Source: Chloroflexota bacterium
Lineage (GTDB): Bacteria; Chloroflexota; Anaerolineae; Anaerolineales; Villigracilaceae
Reading direction: 5' to 3'
Assembly: GCA_021796315.1 (NCBI GenBank)
Contig: JAJYOH010000338.1
Span: forward strand, 1-6,724
Length of the DNA stretch: 6,724 nucleotides
Shown: piece by piece, positions 1 to 6,482 of the stretch
Numbering within the stretch: position 1 is the stretch's first letter
Layout of the letters: each line of letters opens with the position of its first letter
Notes under the pieces: model-generated
Database searches by the model: none
What the model was told of the DNA's origin: nothing
What the model saw: only the letters and a program-made list of their open reading frames with translations
Program-made: the position numbers and the translations under genes

Positions 1-70
1 TGGGGGCAATGGATTCGAACCACTACTAACTGTTCCAGAGACAGTCGTCCTGCCATTAGACGAGCCCCCA
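1..70 (-). tRNA. tRNA-Gln (anticodon CUG), truncated at the window edge
   Basis: On the minus strand positions 70 to 1 fold as a complete cloverleaf body. The acceptor stem is 7 bp (TGGGGGC with GCCCCCA), the D arm has a GTC/GAC stem and a GG pair in the loop, and the anticodon stem is ACTGT/ACAGT. The seven-base anticodon loop is CTCTGGA, the variable region has 4 nt, and the T arm has the TTCGAAT loop. Bases 34-36 read CTG, which decodes CAG as glutamine. The U1-A72 first pair, G2-C71, G3-C70 and G10 agree with known GlnRS identity elements. The discriminator base and any encoded CCA lie outside the window. Base 37 is G, following G36, so it is a plausible m1G37 (TrmD) site; E. coli tRNA-Gln has A37. 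Confidence 0.95.
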
Positions 71-87
71 CTATTCCAGCGGGCGAT

Positions 88-116
88 ATTTTAGCACGCC
101 CTGTTAAATAACGCAA
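88..116 (-). promoter_or_regulatory. Possible promoter of the tRNA-Gln gene
   Basis: On the minus strand an extended -10 (TGC followed by TAAAAT, hexamer at 88-93) lies 17 bp downstream of TTGCGT (111-116), a 3-of-6 match to the -35 consensus. Transcription would start near 81, about 10 nt before the mature tRNA 5' end at 70. The -35 lies at the edge of the upstream gene's hairpin. Read-through from that gene could also supply the tRNA. Confidence 0.35.
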
Positions 117-130
117 GCGAACTGCTTGCG
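104..130 (-). terminator. Weak intrinsic terminator overlapping the end of the small membrane protein gene
   Basis: On the minus strand a perfect 7-bp stem, CGCAAGC/GCTTGCG (130-124 with 118-112), closes a 5-nt loop and is followed by TTATTTAA. The stem codes for the last residues of the 119-aa protein, and its T-rich tail runs into the TAA stop at 106-104. The stem is short for a terminator, so efficiency is uncertain; some transcripts may continue into the tRNA. Confidence 0.4.
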
Positions 131-463
131 CGCGGCCCGGCGCATGTTATCTTCCATGTCGAGAAAGATCAACAGGCCGGAAGAGACCGCCTGCAAGACA
201 ATAAAATAGATTATTCCGGGCAAAGGTTGGGTGAGATAAGGGGAGAAAAGATTTAGCACATTCACAAACGACATGCCCTTGTCGTAGAACGCGCCGCTGA
301 AAAACTGTGGCAAAAACTGAAATAATGAAAGCAATGTAGTCAGGATATAAATTGAGAGAACCACCCACGATAGGATGCGCGACACATTCGCCAGACGTAA
401 AACAGCGTCGCGTTCAAAATATGTCCCGGCAAAGTCCGTTTTGGATTCGTTGGTATCGGTCAT
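104..463 (-). CDS. Small integral membrane protein of unknown function (119 aa)
   Basis: I do not recognise a characterised family. The protein has a polar N-terminus (residues 1-29, acidic then mixed) and a strongly hydrophobic segment at about 30-56. A loop with Gly and Pro follows, then a second hydrophobic segment at about 82-102 and a basic C-terminal tail (RRAARK), which by the positive-inside rule should face the cytoplasm. The ATG at 463 is chosen because AAAGGAG lies 8 nt upstream (472-478) and a promoter-like pair sits just beyond. The open frame continues further upstream to 760, but only through the promoter region and antisense to glnS. It sits between tRNA-Gln and divergent glnS, which says nothing clear about its role. 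I recall vaguely similar short two-helix proteins in Chloroflexota, but cannot verify this here. Confidence 0.75.
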   Translation of the reverse strand: MTDTNESKTDFAGTYFERDAVLRLANVSRILSWVVLSIYILTTLLSLFQFLPQFFSGAFYDKGMSFVNVLNLFSPYLTQPLPGIIYFIVLQAVSSGLLIFLDMEDNMRRAARKQFACVI

Positions 464-480
464 TGAATAGCTCCTTTTAC

Positions 481-507
481 GTGACCAAATTATAAAGCAG
501 TTATAAT
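481..507 (+). promoter_or_regulatory. Possible promoter of glnS
   Basis: A perfect TATAAT lies at 502-507. The best upstream -35 match is GTGACC (481-486, 4 of 6) with a short 15-bp spacer, so the assignment is weak. It would give a glnS leader of about 115 nt. The divergent promoter on the minus strand occupies the same bases, so the two may interfere. Confidence 0.3.
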
Positions 508-518
508 TGGCACGGCAA
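489..518 (-). promoter_or_regulatory. Likely promoter of the small membrane protein gene
   Basis: On the minus strand a perfect TATAAT (494-489) follows TTGCCG (518-513), a 4-of-6 match to the -35 box, with an 18-bp spacer. Transcription would begin near 482, giving a leader of roughly 19 nt that contains the AAAGGAG ribosome-binding site. It overlaps the putative divergent glnS promoter. Confidence 0.45.
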
Positions 519-547
519 ACGAAAAACTCCATCCGGCGCGGAAAAGT

Positions 548-595
548 TCCCGAAGCGGAATCCGGTTTACGGTCCCGAAAAAGAAGCGGCTTTAC
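548..595. repeat. Imperfect tandem repeat in the glnS leader (2 copies, period 25)
   Basis: Positions 548-570 and 573-595 align without gaps with 17 of 23 identical bases. Both begin with TCCCGAA and end with TTTAC. The rest of the leader (508-628) shows no tRNA-like or T-box-like element that I can identify. Confidence 0.35.
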
Positions 596-628
596 ATCCG
601 CATCACAAAACACAAAGGTACATTCATC

Positions 629-2302
629 ATGAGTCCCGAAGAAAACAAACCCACCGATTTCATTCGCGAGGCTGTCGCAGAAGATTTGAAGAGCGGACGC
701 TTCGACCACGTCCGCACGCGCCTGCCGCCTGAGCCGAACGGTTATTTGCACATCGGTCACGTCAAAGCTTTCATGATTGATTATCTAATCGCGAAGGAAA
801 ATGGCGGCGAGTTGATTTTGCGTTTCGATGACACCAACCCGGCCAAGGAAGAGACGGAGTACGTGGATGCCATCGAAGACGATGCGCGCTGGCTGGGCAT
901 CGAATGGGTGAAGGTAACGTACGCATCGGACTATTTTGATGAGCTTTATTCATGGGCAGTGAAACTTATCAAGATGGGCAAAGCCTATGTGGACGATCAA
1001 TCGCCGGATGAAGTCAGCGCCAATCGCGGCACACTCACTGAGCCTGGAAAAAATTCTCCGTTCCGCGATCGTTCGGTGGAAGAAAATTTGGATCTGCTCG
1101 AACGCATGAAGAACGGTGAATTTCCCGATGGATCACGCATCCTGCGTGCCAAGATCGACATGGCGCATCCGAACATCAACATGCGCGACCCGGCCATGTA
1201 TCGCATCATCCACGAACCAGCCCATCATCGTACAGGAAGAAAATGGAAAATCTATCCGATGTACGATTGGGCGCACGGACAGAACGATTCGATGGAAGGT
1301 ATCACCCATTCACTGTGCTCACTCGAATACGAAAACCATCGCCCGCTTTATGAATGGTTCCCTGAACAACTCGGCGTGTGGAAGCCGCGACAAATCGAAT
1401 TCGCGCGTTTGAATATGACTTACACAGTCATGAGCAAGCGCAAACTTCGCCACCTGGTGGAAGAGAAACATGTCAGCGGTTGGGATGATCCGCGCATGCC
1501 CACCTTGCGAGCCATGCGCCGACGCGGCTACACCGCCGAAGCGATTCTCGATTTCATCACGCGCGTTGGCGTGGCAAAAAATTATAGCGTCAGCGATGTA
1601 GCGTTGCTCGAGTCTTGCGTGCGCGAAGATTTAAATAAACACGCGCTGCGCCGCATGGCTGTGCTGCATCCACTCAAAGTTGTGATCGATAATTATCCAG
1701 AAAATCAAACTGAGGAGATGGATGCGGTCAATAACCCTGAAGACCCGAACGCTGGTACGCGCAAAATCCCGTTCTCCAAAATCCTTTACATCGAGCAGGA
1801 TGATTTCCGCGAAACGCCGCCGCCCAAATATTATCGTCTCTACCCCGGCAACGAGGTCCGCTTGCGTTATGCATATTTCATCAAGTGCACGCACGTTGTC
1901 AAAGATGCGAACGGCGGGATCGTAGAAGTCCATGCCACGTATGATCCGGCCACGCAAGGCGGCGACGCGCCCGATGGACGCAAAGTCAAATCCACCATCC
2001 ATTGGGTTTCCGCCGCGCACGCCAAGCCAGCCGAGATCCGCATGTATGATCGTCTTTTCACCAAGGAAGATCCCGAGGAAGGTGAAGAAGGATTCCTGGG
2101 ATGTATCAATCCGAACTCGCTGACCGTTCTTACCGGATATGTGGAACCGCATCTCTCCGCCCCGAAAGCGGGTGACCGTTTCCAATTCGAACGCCAGGGA
2201 TATTTCTGCGCCGACCCCGACACCACACCTGATAAGCCTTTCTTCAATCTGACGGTTGGATTAAGAGATTCATGGACCAAGATCGAGAAGTCTCAAAAAT
2301 AA
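629..2302 (+). CDS. glnS: Glutaminyl-tRNA synthetase (GlnRS)
   Basis: Class Ib aminoacyl-tRNA synthetase that charges tRNA-Gln with glutamine using ATP, in the cytoplasm. At 557 residues it matches the E. coli enzyme (about 554) along its whole length. The Rossmann catalytic half carries [12 protein letters not shown] (HIGH at 41-44), RFDDTNP (65-71), YPMYDWAHG (209-217), GITHSLC (224-230) and the KMSKS-type VMSKRK (267-272). D67 and Y212 align with the glutamine-binding Asp66 and Tyr211 of the E. coli enzyme. The region from about 340 to 550 matches the two anticodon-binding beta-barrels, including [14 protein letters not shown] and a C-terminal VGLRDSW. No YqeY-type C-terminal extension is present. 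The start is the ATG after AAAGG at 614-618. Direct glutaminylation means the GatCAB route is not needed for Gln. A tRNA-Gln gene lies about 0.6 kb away. Confidence 0.98.
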   Translation: MSPEENKPTDFIREAVAEDLKSGRFDHVRTRLPPEPNGYLHIGHVKAFMIDYLIAKENGGELILRFDDTNPAKEETEYVDAIEDDARWLGIEWVKVTYASDYFDELYSWAVKLIKMGKAYVDDQSPDEVSANRGTLTEPGKNSPFRDRSVEENLDLLERMKNGEFPDGSRILRAKIDMAHPNINMRDPAMYRIIHEPAHHRTGRKWKIYPMYDWAHGQNDSMEGITHSLCSLEYENHRPLYEWFPEQLGVWKPRQIEFARLNMTYTVMSKRKLRHLVEEKHVSGWDDPRMPTLRAMRRRGYTAEAILDFITRVGVAKNYSVSDVALLESCVREDLNKHALRRMAVLHPLKVVIDNYPENQTEEMDAVNNPEDPNAGTRKIPFSKILYIEQDDFRETPPPKYYRLYPGNEVRLRYAYFIKCTHVVKDANGGIVEVHATYDPATQGGDAPDGRKVKSTIHWVSAAHAKPAEIRMYDRLFTKEDPEEGEEGFLGCINPNSLTVLTGYVEPHLSAPKAGDRFQFERQGYFCADPDTTPDKPFFNLTVGLRDSWTKIEKSQK

Positions 2303-2319
2303 CAATTTATTCAACAGGC

Positions 2320-2356
2320 AATAAATTGCCCAAGCTGATCGCTTGGGCAATTTATT
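2320..2356. terminator. Bidirectional intrinsic terminator between convergent glnS and the M20 peptidase gene
   Basis: A perfect 16-bp inverted repeat (2320-2335 with 2341-2356) encloses the loop TGATC. The stem has a GC-rich core, TTGCCCAAGC/GCTTGGGCAA, flanked by AT-rich arms. On the plus strand TATTTT follows, 17 nt after the glnS stop. On the minus strand the outer arm itself ends in ATTTATT, so the hairpin probably also ends the operon whose last stop is at 2375. Confidence 0.85.
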
Positions 2357-2374
2357 TATTTTGCCGCACAATTA

Positions 2375-3733
2375 TTATTTTGCAAATTCGTTGATGATAC
2401 GCGCCATGTGACGAGCGTGCTTCAGATACAAATCAATTCGAACATTTTCGTTGGGGGCGTGAGCACGCGTATCCGGGTGGCCGATGCCTCCGGTCGCGAC
2501 GGGCAGGCCCAGGTCATGCACGAACGGATGACTTGGTCCCGATCCGCCTATCATTGGCACCAGTTGCATAGGCATCTCATAGACTTCTTCCGCTGTGCTG
2601 GCAACCAATTGAATGAACGGATCATCCGGGTCGGTGCGGGCGGCCGCATCGCCACCGAGATCAGTGATCTGCACATCGCTGAACCCTTGCGCGTCCAAAT
2701 GTGCGCGCAGTTTTTTGCGAATATCTTTCGGGTCTTGTCCGACCACAAGGCGGAAGTCAACTTTAGCAGAGGCGCGGGCGGGCAAAACTGTCTTTGAACC
2801 GGGACCTTGATAACCGGAAGTCAATCCGCAAATTGTGCAGGTGGGAGTGAAGACTTCTTCGATTCGTAAATCCACGCCGCCGGTCAGTCCTTTGATAAAC
2901 TTCCTGACACCATACATGGACTTGTATTCATCGGCCACATCAGGCAACGCGGACATAAGTTCCCGATCACGTGCCGACAGCGGCTGGATTCCATCATAGA
3001 AGCCGGGAATCGAGATCCGCTCGTCCTCCCCTTTCAGCGTGTTCAATGCCCAGACCAATCTCCACGCCGCGTTGGGAAAGATCGAACCGCCTAAACCAGA
3101 ATGAACATCTATACTGGCCGTCTCAACGCTTAACTCGACATAACAAATACCGCGCAGGCCGAGGTATTGCATCGGCGTTTCGTGAGAGTTCACACCGCCG
3201 AATTCCCACATGCAGGCATCGGCTTTCAAGCGATCCTTGTTTTTCAAAATGTAATCGTAAAGATGGACACTGCTGGTCTCTTCTTCGCCCTCAATAATAA
3301 ATTTGATGGCGCACGGAAGCTCGCCCTGCGCATCAAGCAACGCATCAATGGCGAAGAGACGCGATGTGATGTGGCCTTTGTCGTCGCTCACGCCGCGGCC
3401 ATAAAGTTTTCCATCGCGCAGGCTCGGCTCGAACGGAGGCGTTTCCCATAATTCCAACGGCTCAGGCGGCTGAACATCGTAATGGTTATAGATCAACAGA
3501 GTCTTATCCGATTTGCCTTTGCGTTCAGCAAAGACAACCGGCGCGCCCTCGGTGTCCATGATCTCAACTTTGAAGCCGCGTGCTTTGAGCATCCCGCCAA
3601 CCAACGCCGCGCATTCCTTCATCCCTAAATTCTGCGCGCCAACGCTGGGCTGTGCGACCAATTTAGATAACTCGGCAATGCTCCTGTTAAGATTCTTTTC
3701 AAGATAAGCGTCAACCTTTTTATAATCGGCCAT
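2375..3733 (-). CDS. M20-family metallopeptidase (CNDP2/PepV-like dipeptidase)
   Basis: Predicted di-metal (zinc or manganese) cytosolic peptidase of clan MH that hydrolyses dipeptides or short peptides. It has 452 residues, normal for the family. The metal-site motifs are in order: NHYDVQP (H84, with D86 supporting it), GRGVSDDKG (D117 bridging), EGEEET (general base E151, ligand E152), a carboxylate at E177, and RAHAPNEN (H425). The lid/dimerisation domain (about 190-330) carries DVHSGLGG (H211) and starts after GLRGICY, a signature shared with animal CNDP2. At E177 the family's dipeptidases usually have Asp. No signal peptide is visible. The ATG has AGGAGA at 3744-3739, and this site overlaps the stop of the upstream membrane-protein gene, suggesting translational coupling. 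It is the last gene of the udk operon. Exact substrate is unknown; an acylamino-acid or carboxypeptidase activity is possible. Confidence 0.9.
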   Translation of the reverse strand: MADYKKVDAYLEKNLNRSIAELSKLVAQPSVGAQNLGMKECAALVGGMLKARGFKVEIMDTEGAPVVFAERKGKSDKTLLIYNHYDVQPPEPLELWETPPFEPSLRDGKLYGRGVSDDKGHITSRLFAIDALLDAQGELPCAIKFIIEGEEETSSVHLYDYILKNKDRLKADACMWEFGGVNSHETPMQYLGLRGICYVELSVETASIDVHSGLGGSIFPNAAWRLVWALNTLKGEDERISIPGFYDGIQPLSARDRELMSALPDVADEYKSMYGVRKFIKGLTGGVDLRIEEVFTPTCTICGLTSGYQGPGSKTVLPARASAKVDFRLVVGQDPKDIRKKLRAHLDAQGFSDVQITDLGGDAAARTDPDDPFIQLVASTAEEVYEMPMQLVPMIGGSGPSHPFVHDLGLPVATGGIGHPDTRAHAPNENVRIDLYLKHARHMARIINEFAK

Positions 3734-3742
3734 GATATTCTC

Positions 3743-4330
3743 CTATTTCATAAATAAATTAGTGAGCCAATTGATCGAATATGCACCAGCATAAGCAAAC
3801 ATCGCCATCTTGATAATTTGTCCGATCCAGCAAAAGATCAGAAATTTCCAGAACGGCATTTTAGAGATACCAGCGACCACCCCGGCCACATCAAAGAATG
3901 GATTAGGAATCGCGGAGAACACAAGAATAGCCCAGCCGCCATATTTCTTGACCCAGGGCTGGATGCGGTTAAATAAATCCGTTTTCTCAACGACAGCTTG
4001 TCCGCTAAACCCGGCGAGATAGCCGGTGAGTTCACCCAAAGCGCCGCCAGTTCCGGCCGCGAGAGCAATTCCAAGCGGATTAAAGATGCTGCCCATCGCA
4101 AAGACAACCGCCACACCCGGTGCGGGAAGAAAGACAGTCGCGTTTGCCAACAGTGTTATCAGGAATATACCGGGATAACCGTACGCGGCAAAATCCTTGA
4201 CGTGGTCGCGAATGCTGTAGATATAAATTGTGATGCCGATAACCACCAGTAAAGCAAGGACACGCAAAATATTCGTCAAAAGAGTTGAACGTTCGAATTT
4301 TTCAGCATCCAAACCCTTCTGAGAATCCAT
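3743..4330 (-). CDS. VTT-domain (DedA/SNARE-associated-like) membrane protein
   Basis: Integral inner-membrane protein of the VTT superfamily (DedA, TMEM41/VMP1 relatives). Members are linked to lipid scrambling, undecaprenyl-phosphate recycling and proton-motive-force maintenance; the role of this one is inferred. With the chosen start it has 195 residues: a charged N-terminus, a helix at about 21-40, and hydrophobic stretches at about 52-68 and 70-107. The second contains FLPAPG (67-72) and the conserved GALGELTGYLAG (96-107). Further helices lie at about 132-155 and 160-186. A longer frame begins at the ATG at 4375, but its 15 extra residues overlap the end of the preceding gene and have no ribosome-binding site. 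The ATG at 4330 has AGGTGGAG (4347-4340) upstream and leaves a 22-nt gap. No Glu or Gly of the motif is missing. Confidence 0.85.
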   Translation of the reverse strand: MDSQKGLDAEKFERSTLLTNILRVLALLVVIGITIYIYSIRDHVKDFAAYGYPGIFLITLLANATVFLPAPGVAVVFAMGSIFNPLGIALAAGTGGALGELTGYLAGFSGQAVVEKTDLFNRIQPWVKKYGGWAILVFSAIPNPFFDVAGVVAGISKMPFWKFLIFCWIGQIIKMAMFAYAGAYSINWLTNLFMK

Positions 4331-4352
4331 TGTTTCTTCTCCACCTGATCGC

Positions 4353-4862
4353 TTATTCTTCTTCGATTGTGACATGCAGGATCTTCACGCCCGGATATTC
4401 AGGTCGCATTGGGTCGCGCGGCGGGATGGACATGAGTACGTCCATGCCTTCGACAACCCGTCCGAAAATGCTGTGCTTGTTGTCAAGCCACGGCGTGGCA
4501 ACGTGAGTAATGAAAAATTGTGAACCGTTTGTGCCGGGGCCGGCATTTGCCATCGAGAGCATACCGCCTTTATCGTGTTTCAGACCCGGATGGAATTCGT
4601 CTCCAAATTTGTAGCCGGGGCCGCCGGAACCTTTTCCGGTTGGGTCGCCGCCCTGTACCATAAAGTCTGCGATCACGCGATGAAAGATGATGCCATCATA
4701 AAAACCTTCGCGTGAAAGAAAAACAAAGTTGTTCACGGTCTTTGGAGCTTTGTCAGCGAAGAGTTCGATGACCATTGTCCCTTTCTCGGTTTCCATGTGA
4801 GCCTTGTATTTTTTCTTCGGATCAATAATCATTGCGGGTGGGGTATTCCATTGTTTTGCCAT
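4353..4862 (-). CDS. Cyclophilin-type peptidyl-prolyl cis-trans isomerase
   Basis: Catalyses cis-trans isomerisation of X-Pro bonds during protein folding. It has 169 residues, a single cyclophilin domain from about residue 18, and no signal peptide, so it is probably cytoplasmic. Catalytic and ligand residues of human cyclophilin A are all present: FHRV with R62 (Arg55), FMVQGGDPT (F67, M68, Q70), NGSQFFITH (Q115, F117), and [10 protein letters not shown] with W125 (Trp121) and H130. The N-terminal 17-20 residues before the domain form a short Pro- and Lys-containing extension. The ATG follows AAGGAGAG (4873-4866). The gap to the upstream udk stop is 25 nt and that to the downstream gene is 22 nt, so it should be co-transcribed with them. 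Whether to call it PpiA or PpiB cannot be settled from the sequence, so no symbol is given. Confidence 0.95.
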   Translation of the reverse strand: MAKQWNTPPAMIIDPKKKYKAHMETEKGTMVIELFADKAPKTVNNFVFLSREGFYDGIIFHRVIADFMVQGGDPTGKGSGGPGYKFGDEFHPGLKHDKGGMLSMANAGPGTNGSQFFITHVATPWLDNKHSIFGRVVEGMDVLMSIPPRDPMRPEYPGVKILHVTIEEE

Positions 4863-4887
4863 GTTCTCTCCTTACGTGTATATAAAA

Positions 4888-5511
4888 TTATTTTAACAAC
4901 GCATCAATCCGCGCTACAACCATATCCAATGCGGCGGCATTGAATCCGCCCTGGGGGATGATGACATCAGCATAGCGTTTGGACGGTTCGACAAATTCCA
5001 AGTGCATCGGGCGGACAGTGGTCAGGTATTGCTCAATGACCGATTCGGTTGCGCGTCCACGTTCGGTGATGTCGCGTTGCAAACGGCGAATAAAGCGCAG
5101 GTCAGAATCAGTATCCACGAAAATCTTTATGTCGAAGAGTTCACGCAGGGCGGCCTCTGTAAAGATCAAGATTCCTTCAACCAAAATTACGCGATGTGGC
5201 GAAATCGTAAAAGTTTTATCGGTGCGTCTATCAGTCGAAAAATCGTAGATCGGGACCTCAATCGGCTTGCCGTCGCGCAGTGAAACGATGTGTTGAATCA
5301 GCAGTTCTGTTTCGAGTGAGTTGGGATGATCGAAATTAATATCAGCATGTTGAGCCGGAGGCAATCTGCTTAAATCCTTATAATATGAGTCGTGCTGCAA
5401 AAAAGCAATTCGATCCGGGCCAACACGATTGAGAATTTCCTGCGCTACGGTGGTCTTGCCTGAACCGGAACCACCCGCAATCCCGATGACCAGTGGGTCT
5501 GGATGTTTCAT
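4888..5511 (-). CDS. udk: Uridine kinase (uridine/cytidine kinase)
   Basis: Phosphorylates uridine and cytidine to UMP and CMP with ATP or GTP in pyrimidine salvage. With the ATG at 5511 it has 207 residues, close to the E. coli enzyme (213). Visible family motifs are the P-loop GGSGSGKT (13-20), QHDSYYKD (39-46), NFDHPNS (59-65), VPIYDFS (86-92), ILVEGIL (109-115), the lid-region FIRRLQRD with ERGR (140-153), and TVRPMHLEFVEPSKRYAD (165-182). A GTG five codons upstream (5526) is in frame. Its only Shine-Dalgarno-like bases are in the degV terminator stem, and the family normally begins close to the P-loop, so I prefer the ATG. A perfect TATAAT ends 6 nt before that ATG, suggesting a leaderless mRNA. 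It is the first gene of the operon with the cyclophilin, VTT protein and M20 peptidase. Confidence 0.95.
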   Translation of the reverse strand: MKHPDPLVIGIAGGSGSGKTTVAQEILNRVGPDRIAFLQHDSYYKDLSRLPPAQHADINFDHPNSLETELLIQHIVSLRDGKPIEVPIYDFSTDRRTDKTFTISPHRVILVEGILIFTEAALRELFDIKIFVDTDSDLRFIRRLQRDITERGRATESVIEQYLTTVRPMHLEFVEPSKRYADVIIPQGGFNAAALDMVVARIDALLK

Positions 5512-5517
5512 GCTTGA

Positions 5518-5523
5518 ATTATA
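5518..5523 (-). promoter_or_regulatory. -10 element of the udk operon promoter (leaderless start likely)
   Basis: A perfect TATAAT on the minus strand lies after the T-tract of the degV terminator and ends 6 nt before the udk ATG. The usual start point, 7 nt downstream of the -10, falls on the A of that ATG. No -35 resembling TTGACA exists at 16-18 bp spacing, because those positions are the terminator stem (GGGAGA). Activation by a factor, or a weak promoter, is possible. Confidence 0.5.
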
Positions 5524-5532
5524 CACGTATAA

Positions 5533-5564
5533 AAATTTCCTCTCCCGTTCGGGAGAGGAAATTT
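5533..5564 (-). terminator. Rho-independent terminator of degV
   Basis: A perfect inverted repeat, AAATTTCCTCTCCCG (5533-5547) with CGGGAGAGGAAATTT (5550-5564), forms a 14-bp stem with a 4-nt loop. On the minus strand it begins 1 nt after the degV stop (5568-5566) and its descending arm runs into TTTTTAT, as in a classical intrinsic terminator. CCTCTCCC/GGGAGAGG stems are common in dispersed intergenic hairpins, so copies elsewhere in the genome would be no surprise. Confidence 0.85.
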
Positions 5565-5565
5565 A

Positions 5566-6420
5566 TTACATGCCGGCCATGAAGGCCAGGCCAACCGTTC
5601 CCGGCCCGGCATGTGTGCCAACCACCGGACTAACAGACGAAAGAATGCTTTCAACTGCATTCAATTCCCTGCCGGCCCTCGCAAGCAGATCGAGCGCCTC
5701 CGCCTTAGCATTGGCGTGCAAGCTGGCAATGTGAATATTGGATTTCCCTTTGACTTGCGCCGCAACCAGTTCGAGCACACGATCCAGGGCCTTACTCTTG
5801 GTGCGGACTCGATCTTCGGCTTCGACGCGTCCATCTTTGACGGCCAAAATGGGCTTGAGGTTGAGGGCGGATCCGATAAAGCGTTGTCCGCCGCCGATAC
5901 GTCCGCCGCGGTGCAGGAATTCGAGCGTGTCCACCGCGAAATAGACTCCGGTGTGATCCCGGGCTTTTTCCACCAACGCTTTGCAATCAGCGACACTGGC
6001 TCCATCTTCTGCAGCGCGTGCGGCATTCAGGATTTGAAAACCCATAGCCATGGCTATGGAATTGCTGTCTATGATGGTGATTTTTCCGGCGGCAGATCCC
6101 AGGGCCTCCCGGCCCTGCATGGCGGACTGCAGCGTGCCGGAAAGTTTCCCTGATACGAAGACCCCGATAACATCGAAGCCTTCTTCCACAAGGCTATGAA
6201 AAATATTTTGCATTGTAATGATCGAGACCTGCGAAGTGGTCGGCATGACTTTGGACGTTTTTAACCGTGTATAAAATTCATCCGGCTGAATATCCACGCC
6301 ATCTTGATAAGTCTGATCTCCCCAGATCAAAACCTGAGGCGCAACGGTGATGTTGTGTTTCTTGACAAGTTCGGCTGGTATGTAAGCAGTACTATCTGTA
6401 ACGAAAGCAATTTTTGCCAT
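5566..6420 (-). CDS. DegV family fatty-acid-binding protein
   Basis: DegV/FakB-type protein that holds a fatty acid; in Firmicutes, FakB presents it to the kinase FakA for phosphorylation and entry into phospholipid synthesis. It has 284 residues, normal for the family. Motifs seen are FVTDSTAY (6-13), the MPTTSQVS segment (59-66), FVSGKLSGTLQSA (88-100), IIDSN (116-120), LEFLHRGGRI (166-175), LNLKPIL (186-192) and GTHAGPGTVG (268-277). T62, S94 and H270 correspond in position to the carboxyl-binding residues of FakB proteins. No fakA is in the window. The start at 6420 is chosen because GGGAGGG lies 4 nt upstream and the family begins with this strand. The frame extends 23 codons further (to 6489), but that stretch is unlike DegV and reaches into the mreB promoter. 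It is divergent from mreB. Confidence 0.93.
   Translation of the reverse strand: MAKIAFVTDSTAYIPAELVKKHNITVAPQVLIWGDQTYQDGVDIQPDEFYTRLKTSKVMPTTSQVSIITMQNIFHSLVEEGFDVIGVFVSGKLSGTLQSAMQGREALGSAAGKITIIDSNSIAMAMGFQILNAARAAEDGASVADCKALVEKARDHTGVYFAVDTLEFLHRGGRIGGGQRFIGSALNLKPILAVKDGRVEAEDRVRTKSKALDRVLELVAAQVKGKSNIHIASLHANAKAEALDLLARAGRELNAVESILSSVSPVVGTHAGPGTVGLAFMAGM
6042..6059. repeat. Perfect 18-bp palindrome inside degV
   Basis: CCATAGCCATGGCTATGG equals its own reverse complement over all 18 bases. It encodes the alternating Ala/Met stretch (residues 122-127 region) of DegV, which partly explains the symmetry. Confidence 0.6.
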
Positions 6421-6482
6421 GATCCCTCCCGGACCAATTGAATATAAGTTTAAAGATTCTAACCCATTTAGCCATTCAAGGT

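Noticed and set aside
464..760. Upstream extension of the 119-aa membrane protein frame to 218 aa
   Set aside because: The extra residues come from the promoter region and the antisense of glnS codons. A clear ribosome-binding site and promoter support the ATG at 463.
1631..2185. 184-aa open frame antisense to glnS
   Set aside because: It lies wholly opposite a full-length conserved GlnRS, and its protein resembles no family. It looks like a coding shadow.
4331..4375. Longer start for the VTT protein at 4375
   Set aside because: The 15 extra residues overlap the cyclophilin end and lack a ribosome-binding site, whereas AGGTGGAG precedes the ATG at 4330.
4863..5535. ATACACGTA present in both the udk-cyclophilin gap and the udk promoter region
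   Set aside because: The two copies are short, in opposite orientation relative to the genes, and in AT-rich spacers. Chance is the simpler reading.
5611..6153. 180-aa open frame antisense to degV
   Set aside because: It is opposite well-conserved DegV motifs (GTHAGPGT, LEFLHRGGRI). No ribosome-binding site or recognisable domain.
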